Shown here piece by piece: positions 16,433-24,231 of a stretch of 64,000 nt of DNA. The notes beneath the pieces are model-generated. The model was given only the letters and a program-made list of their open reading frames with translations. It was not told the origin of the DNA and made no database searches. The stretch's first letter is position 1; every line of letters starts with the position of its first letter. The DNA is from JAFAZJ01 sp964437145 (lineage in GTDB: Bacteria; Pseudomonadota; Alphaproteobacteria; Reyranellales; Reyranellaceae): NCBI GenBank assembly GCA_964437145.1, contig CAYTFW010000009.1, forward strand, positions 1 through 64,000. Reading direction: 5' to 3'. The translations under genes and the position numbers were made by a program.

Positions 16433-17581
16433 TCAGAGGGAGTCGTAGACCGCCTTCTCGAAGGCCTTGAACGCCTTGACCGACCTTGTGTCGCAAAACG
16501 GCAATATCTGCGTGCCCCAGACGCCGGCGACGCGCGTCGTCGGATCGACCCAGAAATAGAGGTTGCCCAGCCCGGCCCAGGCGAGGCTGCCGGCGGCGCG
16601 GCCCTCTTGTGTGGCGCGCGTGTTGATCGAGAAGCTCAGCCCCCATTTCTGCGGGATGTCGGGGAAGAGATTGGCGTCGACCGACATCGCGGGCACGAAG
16701 GTCTTGAGCGTCTCGACGAAGAGGTCGCCCATGTTGTTGCGCGCCATCTCGGCGAAAGTCTCGGGCTTCACCAGCCCGCCACCCTGGGCCAAGAGCGCGC
16801 GCACGAAGGCGAGGTAGTCGGGCACCGTGCCGAACAGCCCGCCGCCGCCGCCGAGGAACTCCGGTTCCTCCGCGCGCACCAGCGTCATGGTCTTCAGCGT
16901 GCCGTCGGGCTGGCGCGCATGCGGCGTGGCACGGCGCGCCTGCTGGTCAGGGCGCAGGCGGAAGCTGGTGTCCTTCATGCCCAGCGGCGTGAAGATGTGC
17001 TGCCGAAAGTATGCCTCGAGGTCTTGGCCGGTCACGGCCTCGACGGCGCGGCCGGCCCAGTCGATCGAGATGCTGTACTGCCAGCGCGCGCCGGGATCGA
17101 AGGTCAGCGGCGCGTTCAGCGACTCCAGCTTGCCGGTGGGCAGACCGGGCAGGCCGGTGACCTGCATGTATTTCTGGATGTCGCCGTTCCAGTTCTCGTA
17201 GCCGAAGCCCGCTGTATGGGTGAGCAGTTGCCGCAAGGTGATCGGCGTCCGGGCCGGCCGCAGCATCGGCTTGCCCGCCGAGTCGAAACCCTCGAGCACC
17301 TGTGGCTTGGCGAGTTGCGGCAGCACGTCGGCGATCGGGCCATCGAGCGAGAGCTTGCCGCGTTCGACCTGCTGCATCGCCGCCGTCGCGGTGATCGCCT
17401 TGGTCATCGAGAACAGCCGCAGAACCGTGTCGAGCGTCATCGGCTGCCGATCGCCCATCGCCCGCACGCCGTGCGCGCCCTGATAGACCACGCCCTTGTC
17501 GGTCACCGCCGCCGCGACAACGCCATGCACGTCGCCACCGGCCACCGCGTCGGCCAGCGCCTTGTCGATCCTGTCGGCCAT
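16433..17581 (-). CDS. Beta-lactamase-fold serine hydrolase, copy 2
   Basis: A 382-residue paralogue of the next gene, obviously similar along its whole length. It has SMTK (Ser58-Lys61), TLRQLLTHTAGFGYE and the same C-terminal block (SLAWAGLGNLYFWVDP). No signal peptide. A tandem duplication followed by divergence is the simplest reading. The sequence reads MMADRI; the second Met is as likely to be the start. Preferred substrate unknown; an intracellular esterase or amidase is plausible. Confidence 0.87.
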   Translation of the reverse strand: MADRIDKALADAVAGGDVHGVVAAAVTDKGVVYQGAHGVRAMGDRQPMTLDTVLRLFSMTKAITATAAMQQVERGKLSLDGPIADVLPQLAKPQVLEGFDSAGKPMLRPARTPITLRQLLTHTAGFGYENWNGDIQKYMQVTGLPGLPTGKLESLNAPLTFDPGARWQYSISIDWAGRAVEAVTGQDLEAYFRQHIFTPLGMKDTSFRLRPDQQARRATPHARQPDGTLKTMTLVRAEEPEFLGGGGGLFGTVPDYLAFVRALLAQGGGLVKPETFAEMARNNMGDLFVETLKTFVPAMSVDANLFPDIPQKWGLSFSINTRATQEGRAAGSLAWAGLGNLYFWVDPTTRVAGVWGTQILPFCDTRSVKAFKAFEKAVYDSL

Positions 17582-17641
17582 CAACCCGCTCCCTCGTGAC
17601 GTGCGCGAGCCTACGTCACGGCATGGCGGGGGGCATAGGGG

Positions 17642-18106
17642 CTACATAGCGCTCTGCAGGTAGTTCTGCAGGCCGATCTTCTCGATCAGCTCGAGCTGAG
17701 TCTCGAGGTAATCGATGTGCTCCTCGGTCTCGTCGAGGATCTCGCGCAGGATGTGGCGCGAGACATAGTCGGATGTACCCTCGCATTCGGCGATGGCGGC
17801 GACCAGGTCCTGGCGACCCTGGCGTTCCATCGCGAGGTCGGCCTTCAGACCTTCGGGTACATTCTCACCAATGCTGAGCCGGCCGAGATCCTGCAGGTTC
17901 GGCAAGCCTTCGAGCAGGAGGATGCGTTCGATGAGCTTGTCGGCGTGCTTCATCTCGCCGATCGACTCCTCGTACTCTTTCTTGCCCAGCGATTCGAAGC
18001 CCCAGTTCCTCCACATGCGCGCGTGCAGGAAGTACTGGTTGATCGCGGTCAGCTCGTTGCGCAGCACCTTATTGAGGTGCTGGATGACCTTGGCGTCGCC
18101 CTTCAT
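17642..18106 (-). CDS. bfr: Bacterioferritin
   Basis: A 154-residue four-helix iron-storage subunit. Ferroxidase ligands are visible in RNELTAINQYF, EMKHADKL and EILDETEEHIDYLETQ. The heme-ligating Met of the family lies in the EMKHADK stretch. It should form a 24-mer that stores ferric iron. The ATG has GGAGG upstream. Bacterioferritin-associated ferredoxin lies 88 bases upstream on the same strand, giving storage and release as one pair. Confidence 0.96.
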   Translation of the reverse strand: MKGDAKVIQHLNKVLRNELTAINQYFLHARMWRNWGFESLGKKEYEESIGEMKHADKLIERILLLEGLPNLQDLGRLSIGENVPEGLKADLAMERQGRQDLVAAIAECEGTSDYVSRHILREILDETEEHIDYLETQLELIEKIGLQNYLQSAM

Positions 18107-18194
18107 GGCCGCCTCCGACTGGTGAGGTTCACGAGTCGTTATAGCGTGAGAGCGGCGCGAGGCATTGATTTGTTGTTGCGACTGCGAACGCGGA

Positions 18195-18389
18195 TCAATC
18201 CGCGGCGAGCGCTGATGGTTCGCTGTCGCCGCGACGCGAGCGGATCATGTCGGCGATGGCGCAGATGCACTTGCCGCATTGTGGGCGTGTGCCGCAGGCT
18301 CGATAGACCTCGCTGACGGTCTCGCAACCGTTGGCCACCACTTCCCGGACGCGGCCCTCGTTCAGGGCGTTACAGATGCACACGTACAC
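18195..18389 (-). CDS. bfd: Bacterioferritin-associated ferredoxin
   Basis: A 64-residue [2Fe-2S] protein with the family cysteines CIC near the N-terminus and CGKCIC further on (Cys-X-Cys and Cys-X2-Cys). Bfd reduces the heme of bacterioferritin so that stored iron is released. It is first in the bfd-bfr unit and divergent from hyuA. Confidence 0.93.
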   Translation of the reverse strand: MYVCICNALNEGRVREVVANGCETVSEVYRACGTRPQCGKCICAIADMIRSRRGDSEPSALAAD

Positions 18390-18430
18390 GCTGGGCGATC
18401 TCTCTCGACAGGCCCCCTAACCTTGCCGAA

Positions 18431-18450
18431 CATGAGAGTAAGTCGCAACA
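18431..18450 (-). promoter_or_regulatory. Candidate iron-responsive (Fur-like) site
   Basis: On the minus strand the sequence TTGCGACTTACTCTCATG, 42 bases before the bfd start, resembles Fur-type operators of the TTGCGAnTTnnTCTCAT kind. It lies in the bfd/hyuA divergent gap. The match is by eye only. Confidence 0.35.
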
Positions 18451-18519
18451 GCAAAATGGTCGCGTTGAGCGAGGGCAAAAACGGATTATCTTTCTAGGTG
18501 TTAGGCGAAAGGTGGGTTC

Positions 18520-20532
18520 ATGCGGGTAGGCGTCGAGGTCGGCGGCACGTTCACGGACCTGGTGGCGGTGGCCGGCGGCAAGGTCGTGGTCACCAAGGTG
18601 CCCAGCACGCCGCGCAGTCCCGATATCGGCGCGCTCGACGCGCTGCGCGCCTCGGGCCTCGCCATTGCCGGCATCGAGGATCTCGGCCACGGCTCGACCG
18701 TCGCCACCAACGCGGTGCTGGAGCGCAAGGGCGCCAAGGTGGCGTTCGTCGCCACCGCGGGCTTCCGCGACATGCTGTTCCTGCAGCGCCACGACCGGCG
18801 CAACATCTACGACCTCGCCTACCGCAAGCCCAGGCCGCCGGTGCATCGCGCCGATTGCTTCGAGGTGATCGAGCGCATGGCGGCGGACGGCTCCGTGATG
18901 ACGCCGCTCGACGAGAAGGCGGTGCGCGAGACGCTGGTGCCGGCGCTGAAGGCTGGCGGCCACGGCGCCGTGGCGATCTGCTTGCTCAACGCCTACGCCA
19001 ATCCCGCACACGAGCTGGAGCTCGCCGAGCTGTTGCGATCGGCGCTGCCCGGCGTGCTGGTGCAGTGCTCGCACGAGGTCGTGCGCGAGTTTCGCGAATT
19101 CGAGCGCGCCTCGACCACGGTGCTCTCGGCCTATGTCCAGCCGGTGATCGACGGCTATCTCCGGCGCTTCGAGGACACGCTGCAGGGCGACGGCTTCAAG
19201 GGCCGCTTCACCGTGATGCAATCCAATGGCGGGCGGTTGCCGGCCGATGCGATGCGTCGCAGCGCCATCACCGCGCTGTACTCCGGTCCCGCCGCCGGCG
19301 TGGTCGGCGCGCTGCGCCAGGTGGCGCGCTCGGGCTTCGGCGATCTCGTGACTTTCGACATGGGCGGCACCAGCACGGATGTCTGCCTGGTCGAGAACGG
19401 GAGGCCGGCGCTCGCCTCGGAGACCGAGATCGACGGCCTGCCGATCCGCACGCCGGTCCTGGACATCGTCTCGGTCGGCGCCGGCGGCGGCAGCATCGCC
19501 TGGGTCGACGATGGCGGCATGCTGCGCGTGGGCCCGCAGAGCGCCGGCGCCGATCCCGGCCCGGCCTGCTACGGCAAAGGCGGCGCGCAGCCCACGACTA
19601 CCGACGCGCATGTCGTGATCGGCACGATCCGGCCGGGCTCGTTCCTCGGCGGGCGCATGACCTTGGAGGCGGTGGCGGCGCGCAAGGCCTTTGAGCCGCT
19701 GGCGCAACGCTTCGACATGTCGGTCGAGGAGGCCGCGGCCAGCGCGTTGCGTCTGGCCAACGCCAACATCATGCGCGCCATCCAGCTGGTCTCGACCGAG
19801 CGCGGCCGCGATCCGCGCGACTACGTGCTGGTGCCCTTCGGCGGCGCCGGACCGCTGCACGCGGCGAAGGTGGCCGAGGATCTCGGCATCAACACCATCG
19901 TCGTCCCGCCGAATCCTGGCGTGATCTCGGCCTATGGGTTGCTGGCGTCGGACTACACCAAGTTCGACAGCATCACCCGCAAGATGCGGCTCGACGACGC
20001 CGCCGCTAAGGACGCCACGGCGCGCTTCGCCGAGATGCGCGCGCGCCTCTCGAGCCAGTTCGATGGCATGGGCTTGAAGGGCGCACTGACCTTCACCCAC
20101 ACGCTCGAGATGCGTTTCGTCGGCCAGGCCTTCGAAGTGCCGGTCGAGGTGCCGCAGGATCGCGTCGCCGCGCTCGATGCCGCCTATCTGGCGGAGCGAT
20201 TCGGCGAGGCGCATCACCGCATGTTCCTGCACGGCGCCAATCTCGATCGCGCGGTGGAGATCGTCTCGCTGCGGGTGGGCGCCACCTTGCCGATCGATTC
20301 GCTGCCCAAGCTGGAGCGCGAACGCGCGGCGCCCCGCGCCGCCGAGCAGGCCCGCATCCACGAGGGCGGCGCCTGGATCGACTGCGCCCGCCACGCCGCC
20401 GAGGCGCTGCAGGAGGGGCAGGCGATCCCCGGGCCGGCCGTGATCGAGGGATACACCGCCACCACCTACGTGCCGCCGGGCTGGACGGCGAGCATCGATG
20501 CGGCGGACAATATGGTCCTACGACGCGTCTAA
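18520..20532 (+). CDS. hyuA: Hydantoinase/5-oxoprolinase subunit A
   Basis: A 670-residue protein of the ATP-dependent hydantoinase/oxoprolinase A family. Seen are GVEVGGTFTDLV (nucleotide-binding start), GSTVATNAVLERKG, FDMGGTSTDVCLV and VGAGGGSIAW. With the B subunit it opens hydantoin, 5-oxoproline or N-methylhydantoin type lactams using ATP. N-methylhydantoin would connect with the sarcosine/dimethylglycine-type dehydrogenase at 12.8-15.2 kb, but that link is only inference. The B gene follows after an interposed repeat. Confidence 0.92.
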   Translation: MRVGVEVGGTFTDLVAVAGGKVVVTKVPSTPRSPDIGALDALRASGLAIAGIEDLGHGSTVATNAVLERKGAKVAFVATAGFRDMLFLQRHDRRNIYDLAYRKPRPPVHRADCFEVIERMAADGSVMTPLDEKAVRETLVPALKAGGHGAVAICLLNAYANPAHELELAELLRSALPGVLVQCSHEVVREFREFERASTTVLSAYVQPVIDGYLRRFEDTLQGDGFKGRFTVMQSNGGRLPADAMRRSAITALYSGPAAGVVGALRQVARSGFGDLVTFDMGGTSTDVCLVENGRPALASETEIDGLPIRTPVLDIVSVGAGGGSIAWVDDGGMLRVGPQSAGADPGPACYGKGGAQPTTTDAHVVIGTIRPGSFLGGRMTLEAVAARKAFEPLAQRFDMSVEEAAASALRLANANIMRAIQLVSTERGRDPRDYVLVPFGGAGPLHAAKVAEDLGINTIVVPPNPGVISAYGLLASDYTKFDSITRKMRLDDAAAKDATARFAEMRARLSSQFDGMGLKGALTFTHTLEMRFVGQAFEVPVEVPQDRVAALDAAYLAERFGEAHHRMFLHGANLDRAVEIVSLRVGATLPIDSLPKLERERAAPRAAEQARIHEGGAWIDCARHAAEALQEGQAIPGPAVIEGYTATTYVPPGWTASIDAADNMVLRRV

Positions 20533-20646
20533 ACCTTCTCCCCGCAAGCGGGGAGAAGGTGGCCCGAAGGGCCGGATGAGGGGCTGCCGCAAGTTGACCG
20601 CGAAAGCCCCTCACCCCAACCCTCTCCCCGCAGGCGGGGAGAGGGG
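20533..20646. repeat. Palindromic repeat, family B, copy 1
   Basis: Two nested hairpins of the type CTCCCCGCnnGCGGGGAG flank GGATGAGGGGC and its partner GCCCCTCACCC. The element fills most of the hyuA-hyuB gap. Other copies are at 36314 and 47448. Confidence 0.8.
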
Positions 20647-20671
20647 GCAAGAGCTGAAGGAGTCGATGTCG

Positions 20672-22333
20672 ATGAGCGTGAATCCGATCGACTATGCGGT
20701 GATCAGCCAGGCGCTGATCGCGGCGGCGCGCGAGATGGGCGCCAAGCTGATCCGCTCGGCCTATTCGACCATCCTGCGCGAGGCGCGCGATGGTTCGGCC
20801 GGGCTGATGGACCGCCACGGCAATACGGTGGCCCAGGCCGAGCTGATCCCGATGCAGCTCGGGCCGATCGGTATGACCTTGCGCGCCTGTCTGAAGCGCC
20901 ATCCCATCGAGACGCTCAAGGAAGGCGACTTCCTGATCAACAACGACCCGTTCGAGGGCGGCCAGCACATCCCCGACGTCTTCATCTTCACTCCGATCTT
21001 TGTCGACGGAAAGGTGGTGGGCTTCGGCGCCTCGGTGGCGCATCACCTCGATCTCGGCGGCGGCGCGCCGGGTCTCAACATCCACGCCTCCGACGTCTAC
21101 CAGGAAGGCCTGCGCATTCCGCCCTCGCGTTACAGCTACACCACCGACTGGAACGGCGGCAGCTTCGAGCGCCTCGTGACCGCCAATGTCCGCGTGCCCG
21201 ACCTCACCATCGGCGACTTCAACGCGCAGTTCGCCGCCAACGCCATCGGTGCCGGCCGCGTGCGCGAGCTCAGCGCGCGCTATGGCGCCGACACCGTCAT
21301 GGCGGTGATGGCCGAGATGCAGGACTACTCGGAGCGCCGCGTGCGCGCCGCGATCGCGCAGGCGCCCAAGGGCGTCTACTACGGCGAGGACGCGGTCGAC
21401 GACGATGGGCTCAGCGACACGCCGCTCACCATCAAGACCAAAGTCACGATCTCCGACGACGGCGTCGAGGTCGATTTCGAGGGCACCTGCGCCCAGGTGA
21501 AGCGCAACCTCAATTGCCCGTACTCCTCGACGCTGTCGGCGGTGCTGTCCTGTGTGAAGTCGGTGCTGACCAGCCCCGACATTCCCTACAACGAGGGCAT
21601 GGCGCGGCCGATCACGGTGAAGGTGCCCTATGGCAGCCTGATGAACCCGCGCCCGCCCGCGCCGGTGCGCGCGCGCATGGTGCCCGCCTTCCGCGCCTAC
21701 AACGCTGTCATGAAGGCGCTGGCGCAAGCGCTGCCCGATCGCGTCATCGCCTGCGGCTACGACACGACCACCGCCTTCTGCCTCTCGCGCCTGGGCGAGA
21801 AGGGCTACAGCGTCTACCTTGAGATCTTCGGCGGCGGCTATGGCGGCTCGAAGGAGGCCGATGGCTGCGACGCGGTCGATGGCCCGCTCAGCAATTGCAG
21901 CAACGCGCCGGTCGAGTCGCTCGACCTCGACTACGACTTCTTCCGCGTCGCGGCCTATGCGCTCGACCCCGACTCCTTCGGCATGGGCGCGCGCCGGGGC
22001 GGCGCCGGCTTCGGCCGCCGCTACGCGATCACGCAGGACGACGTGCAGCTCGCCATCTACTCCGACCGCTTCCGCCGCGCGCCCGAGGGTCTGTTCGGCG
22101 GCGAGCCCGGCAAGATGGGCTACTGCCGTATCCACCACGTCGACGGTAAGGTCGAGGATCTGCGCTCCAAAGCCGCCGTCGACCTGAAGAAGGGCGACGT
22201 CGTCGAGATCTTCGTCGGCGGAGGTGGCGGCTACGGCGATCCACGTGACCGCCCCGCCCACATGCTCGACCGCGACCTCGCCGACGGCATGCTGAGGAGC
22301 GATCCTAGGGCGCGGAAGTTGGCGGCGGAGTGA
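20672..22333 (+). CDS. hyuB: Hydantoinase/5-oxoprolinase subunit B
   Basis: About 553 residues of the hydantoinase B family (RSAYSTILREARDGSAGL, NDPFEGGQHIPD, HHLDLGG, GGGGGYGDPRDR). It works with the A subunit. ATG 20672 is nine bases after AAGGAG; the in-frame ATG at 20666 is only three bases away and less well placed. The palindromic repeat before it may terminate or stabilise part of the hyuA transcript. Confidence 0.92.
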   Translation: MSVNPIDYAVISQALIAAAREMGAKLIRSAYSTILREARDGSAGLMDRHGNTVAQAELIPMQLGPIGMTLRACLKRHPIETLKEGDFLINNDPFEGGQHIPDVFIFTPIFVDGKVVGFGASVAHHLDLGGGAPGLNIHASDVYQEGLRIPPSRYSYTTDWNGGSFERLVTANVRVPDLTIGDFNAQFAANAIGAGRVRELSARYGADTVMAVMAEMQDYSERRVRAAIAQAPKGVYYGEDAVDDDGLSDTPLTIKTKVTISDDGVEVDFEGTCAQVKRNLNCPYSSTLSAVLSCVKSVLTSPDIPYNEGMARPITVKVPYGSLMNPRPPAPVRARMVPAFRAYNAVMKALAQALPDRVIACGYDTTTAFCLSRLGEKGYSVYLEIFGGGYGGSKEADGCDAVDGPLSNCSNAPVESLDLDYDFFRVAAYALDPDSFGMGARRGGAGFGRRYAITQDDVQLAIYSDRFRRAPEGLFGGEPGKMGYCRIHHVDGKVEDLRSKAAVDLKKGDVVEIFVGGGGGYGDPRDRPAHMLDRDLADGMLRSDPRARKLAAE

Positions 22334-22334
22334 A

Positions 22335-22979
22335 TTAGACGCGTGCGGCGGCCTCAGGGTCGATGGAGCGGAGGTGCTGCTCTGCCGACAGGCGATGTAT
22401 CTCGCCCTCTCTGTGGGTCCGTACGATGTTTCTTATCAGACGAGCTGAGACTGCAATCTCGAAGTAGATTTCACTGTGCATGTCCGATAGCTGATAGGTT
22501 CTCTCCGCCCCGGGCTGAAGCAGCGTAAGTGCCTCGCGGCGAACATAGTGAGCCACTTCTATCGAAGTCTCCGACCGATAGTAGATTGACCCGCGCCCAG
22601 CGCCATTCACTCCAACTTCGCCTTCGGTCATTCGGATCTCGACTAAACTCCCCAGAAGCTGTTCGTCGTGGAAGAGAGACGTCAACGCCTCCCCAAACGT
22701 TGATGCTCCACCGAAAGACGCCGACGTACCCCCAACTGGTTGCAGTGAGCGAATGACCTTTGTCATTACACCTGCGAATCCCGGCTTCTCCGAAACGATC
22801 GAGCAAAGACCGGCGACAATGCCGGCCGGGTCCAGATGCTCAGCGTTTCGACCACGACTCTTAGGTAGGCAGCTGAAATTTCGAAGACATTGAAAACGCT
22901 GGACCATTTCCGCGTGACGCCGGCCCATGGCATTTGCCAGCAACGACTCTAGATGTTTGGCAATCATGAGCCTACCCAT
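22335..22979 (-). CDS. Orphan protein with HTH-like N-terminus, function unknown
   Basis: A 214-residue protein. The N-terminal 60 residues look like a small DNA-binding or partner-binding helical domain (HAEMVQRFQCLRNF, LPKSRGRNAEHLDP). The rest is alpha/beta without a motif I know. Base composition and codon use are much less GC-rich than its neighbours. It stops one base after hyuB ends and has no operon partner. Probably acquired horizontally; a phage or island regulator is a guess. Confidence 0.6.
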   Translation of the reverse strand: MGRLMIAKHLESLLANAMGRRHAEMVQRFQCLRNFSCLPKSRGRNAEHLDPAGIVAGLCSIVSEKPGFAGVMTKVIRSLQPVGGTSASFGGASTFGEALTSLFHDEQLLGSLVEIRMTEGEVGVNGAGRGSIYYRSETSIEVAHYVRREALTLLQPGAERTYQLSDMHSEIYFEIAVSARLIRNIVRTHREGEIHRLSAEQHLRSIDPEAAARV

Positions 22980-23143
22980 CGCCTCCCTTTGGCAACTGAC
23001 GTCAATATCTAGTAGGTCGGATCCAATGTCAATTCCGAATTGGGTTTATGAATTAAGAGAATCGCAGACACTCGGAAGTGACGCGGCGGCTGCCTTGCGG
23101 TAGCCGTGTCAGGCTTGCGTTATTGGGTTATTCGAACCCCCGG

Positions 23144-23311
23144 CTACGCGGATTTCTTGTGAGTGCGGTTTTCGCCCGGCGCCCGCTTCTTTGGCTTGGG
23201 TTTGGCGCGCCTTGGGCTTCGCGCTGCAATCGCAATGCCGGTTCGGCGGATCGCTGCGCGCTCCGTCGGCGTGAACAGTTCTTTGAGCAGATCGTCAAAC
23301 GATACAGCCAT
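23144..23311 (-). CDS. Antitoxin-like N-terminal fragment, probably degraded
   Basis: A 55-residue frame starting MAVSFDDLLKELFTPTERAAI, which resembles the first 20 or so residues of HigA-type XRE antitoxins. The helix-turn-helix that should follow is missing and is replaced by a basic tail (RRAKPKPKKR). No toxin of the matching type lies beside it. Best read as a remnant; an intact small basic protein is the alternative. Confidence 0.4.
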   Translation of the reverse strand: MAVSFDDLLKELFTPTERAAIRRTGIAIAARSPRRAKPKPKKRAPGENRTHKKSA

Positions 23312-23332
23312 ATCGATGGCCTTCCGTCTCAT

Positions 23333-23827
23333 CTAAAGCGCGCGCCGCGCGTCGGTGAGCGTGATCATCAGCGTCAGCGGGTGGACGGGCGAGACGACGA
23401 AGCCGAAGCGTTCATAGAACGGCCTGGCCCTCTCGGTCAGCGCGTGCACCAGAATTGCGCGCACGCCCACAATATCGGCGGCGGCGAGGACGCGTTGCAC
23501 GGAATCGCGCAGCAGCGCCTGGCCGAGTGCGCGACCTTGCCAACCGGAGTCGATCGCCAGACGAGCAAGGACGATGACCGGCACCGGCTCCGGCATGTTG
23601 CGACGGACGCGGCCCGGCGCATCGGCATGGGTGACGGCGCCGGCGGCCAGCGCGTAGTAACCGACCACGGTGTTGTCAGCGCACACGACGAAGCAACGAG
23701 TCGCGCCGTCCGCCTCGTTGCGCCGCGCGCGCTCTCGCAACCAGCGATCCAGCGTCGGCTCGCCACAGGAAAAAGCGTCCAGCGCATCGCCGACGGCCAG
23801 TGGTCGCGGCGGACTGACCTCCGGCAC
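23333..23827 (-). CDS. GNAT acetyltransferase toxin (TacT/AtaT-like)
   Basis: A 164-residue Gcn5-type N-acetyltransferase. The acetyl-CoA loop GWQGRALGQ and the C-terminal PFYERFGF with its conserved Tyr are present. Toxins of this family acetylate aminoacyl-tRNA and block translation. The GTG start at 23827 lies two bases after the stop of a DUF1778 antitoxin and has GGAG nine bases upstream, the usual coupled order of these pairs. The acetylated target is not predictable from sequence. Confidence 0.85.
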   Translation of the reverse strand: MPEVSPPRPLAVGDALDAFSCGEPTLDRWLRERARRNEADGATRCFVVCADNTVVGYYALAAGAVTHADAPGRVRRNMPEPVPVIVLARLAIDSGWQGRALGQALLRDSVQRVLAAADIVGVRAILVHALTERARPFYERFGFVVSPVHPLTLMITLTDARRAL

Positions 23828-23829
23828 GC

Positions 23830-24114
23830 CTAGCGCTCCCAAGGCGGCTTTGTCGCCATCAGATCGCGCAATCCCTTGCTGGATTTCGGCGGGGCGTCGA
23901 GCATCGCCATGAATTTCCGCCAGGCCGGCGCTTCGAGAGAGAACAGTGTCTGGTCGAGGAGCACAGCCTCTGCCTCGCGGCAGGCGGTCTCCAGCATGAA
24001 GTCGGACCGGCTCTTGCCCAGCCGCGCGGACGCGCGGTCGATGAGGTCGCGCTGGCCGGTGCGGGCGCGAATGTTGATCGTGACATCTCGATTGGCGGTT
24101 CTTGTGGCTGGCAT
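23830..24114 (-). CDS. DUF1778 ribbon-helix-helix antitoxin (TacA-like)
   Basis: A 94-residue protein with an N-terminal RHH strand (RDVTINIRAR) and helices typical of DUF1778, then a C-terminal toxin-neutralising tail (LDQTLFSLEAPAWRKFMAML). It is expected to repress its own promoter and to cover the acetyltransferase's active site. It is the first gene of the pair; 117 bases separate it from the divergent flavin monooxygenase, enough for an operator. Confidence 0.88.
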   Translation of the reverse strand: MPATRTANRDVTINIRARTGQRDLIDRASARLGKSRSDFMLETACREAEAVLLDQTLFSLEAPAWRKFMAMLDAPPKSSKGLRDLMATKPPWER

Positions 24115-24231
24115 AAGAGAACTCCTGGATTCCCAAATGGGACCCTGTCCGCACATTGTCAATACACCATACGACTTTCGCAACCGCCCCGAAAGGCGGA
24201 ACATGTCGCTTGGTAAGCGAGGGAGTAGACC

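Noticed and set aside
15230..17581. Beta-lactam resistance genes
   Set aside because: SMTK fits the whole serine hydrolase superfamily; there is no signal peptide or regulator, so antibiotic hydrolysis is not supported.
15650..17599. 649-codon plus-strand frame opposite the serine hydrolases
   Set aside because: Antisense shadow spanning two genes; the repeat inside it mirrors the tandem duplication of the real genes.
18370..22261. Long antisense reading frames over the hydantoinase genes (674 and 722 codons on the minus strand)
   Set aside because: They lie exactly opposite strong hydantoinase genes, are rich in Arg/His/Asp/Gly as expected for antisense of GC-biased codons, and show no domain.
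23100..23160. tRNA-like T-arm (GGTTATTCGAACCCCC) in the foreign patch
   Set aside because: No acceptor, D or anticodon arms could be built around it on either strand; I could not support a tRNA or attachment site.
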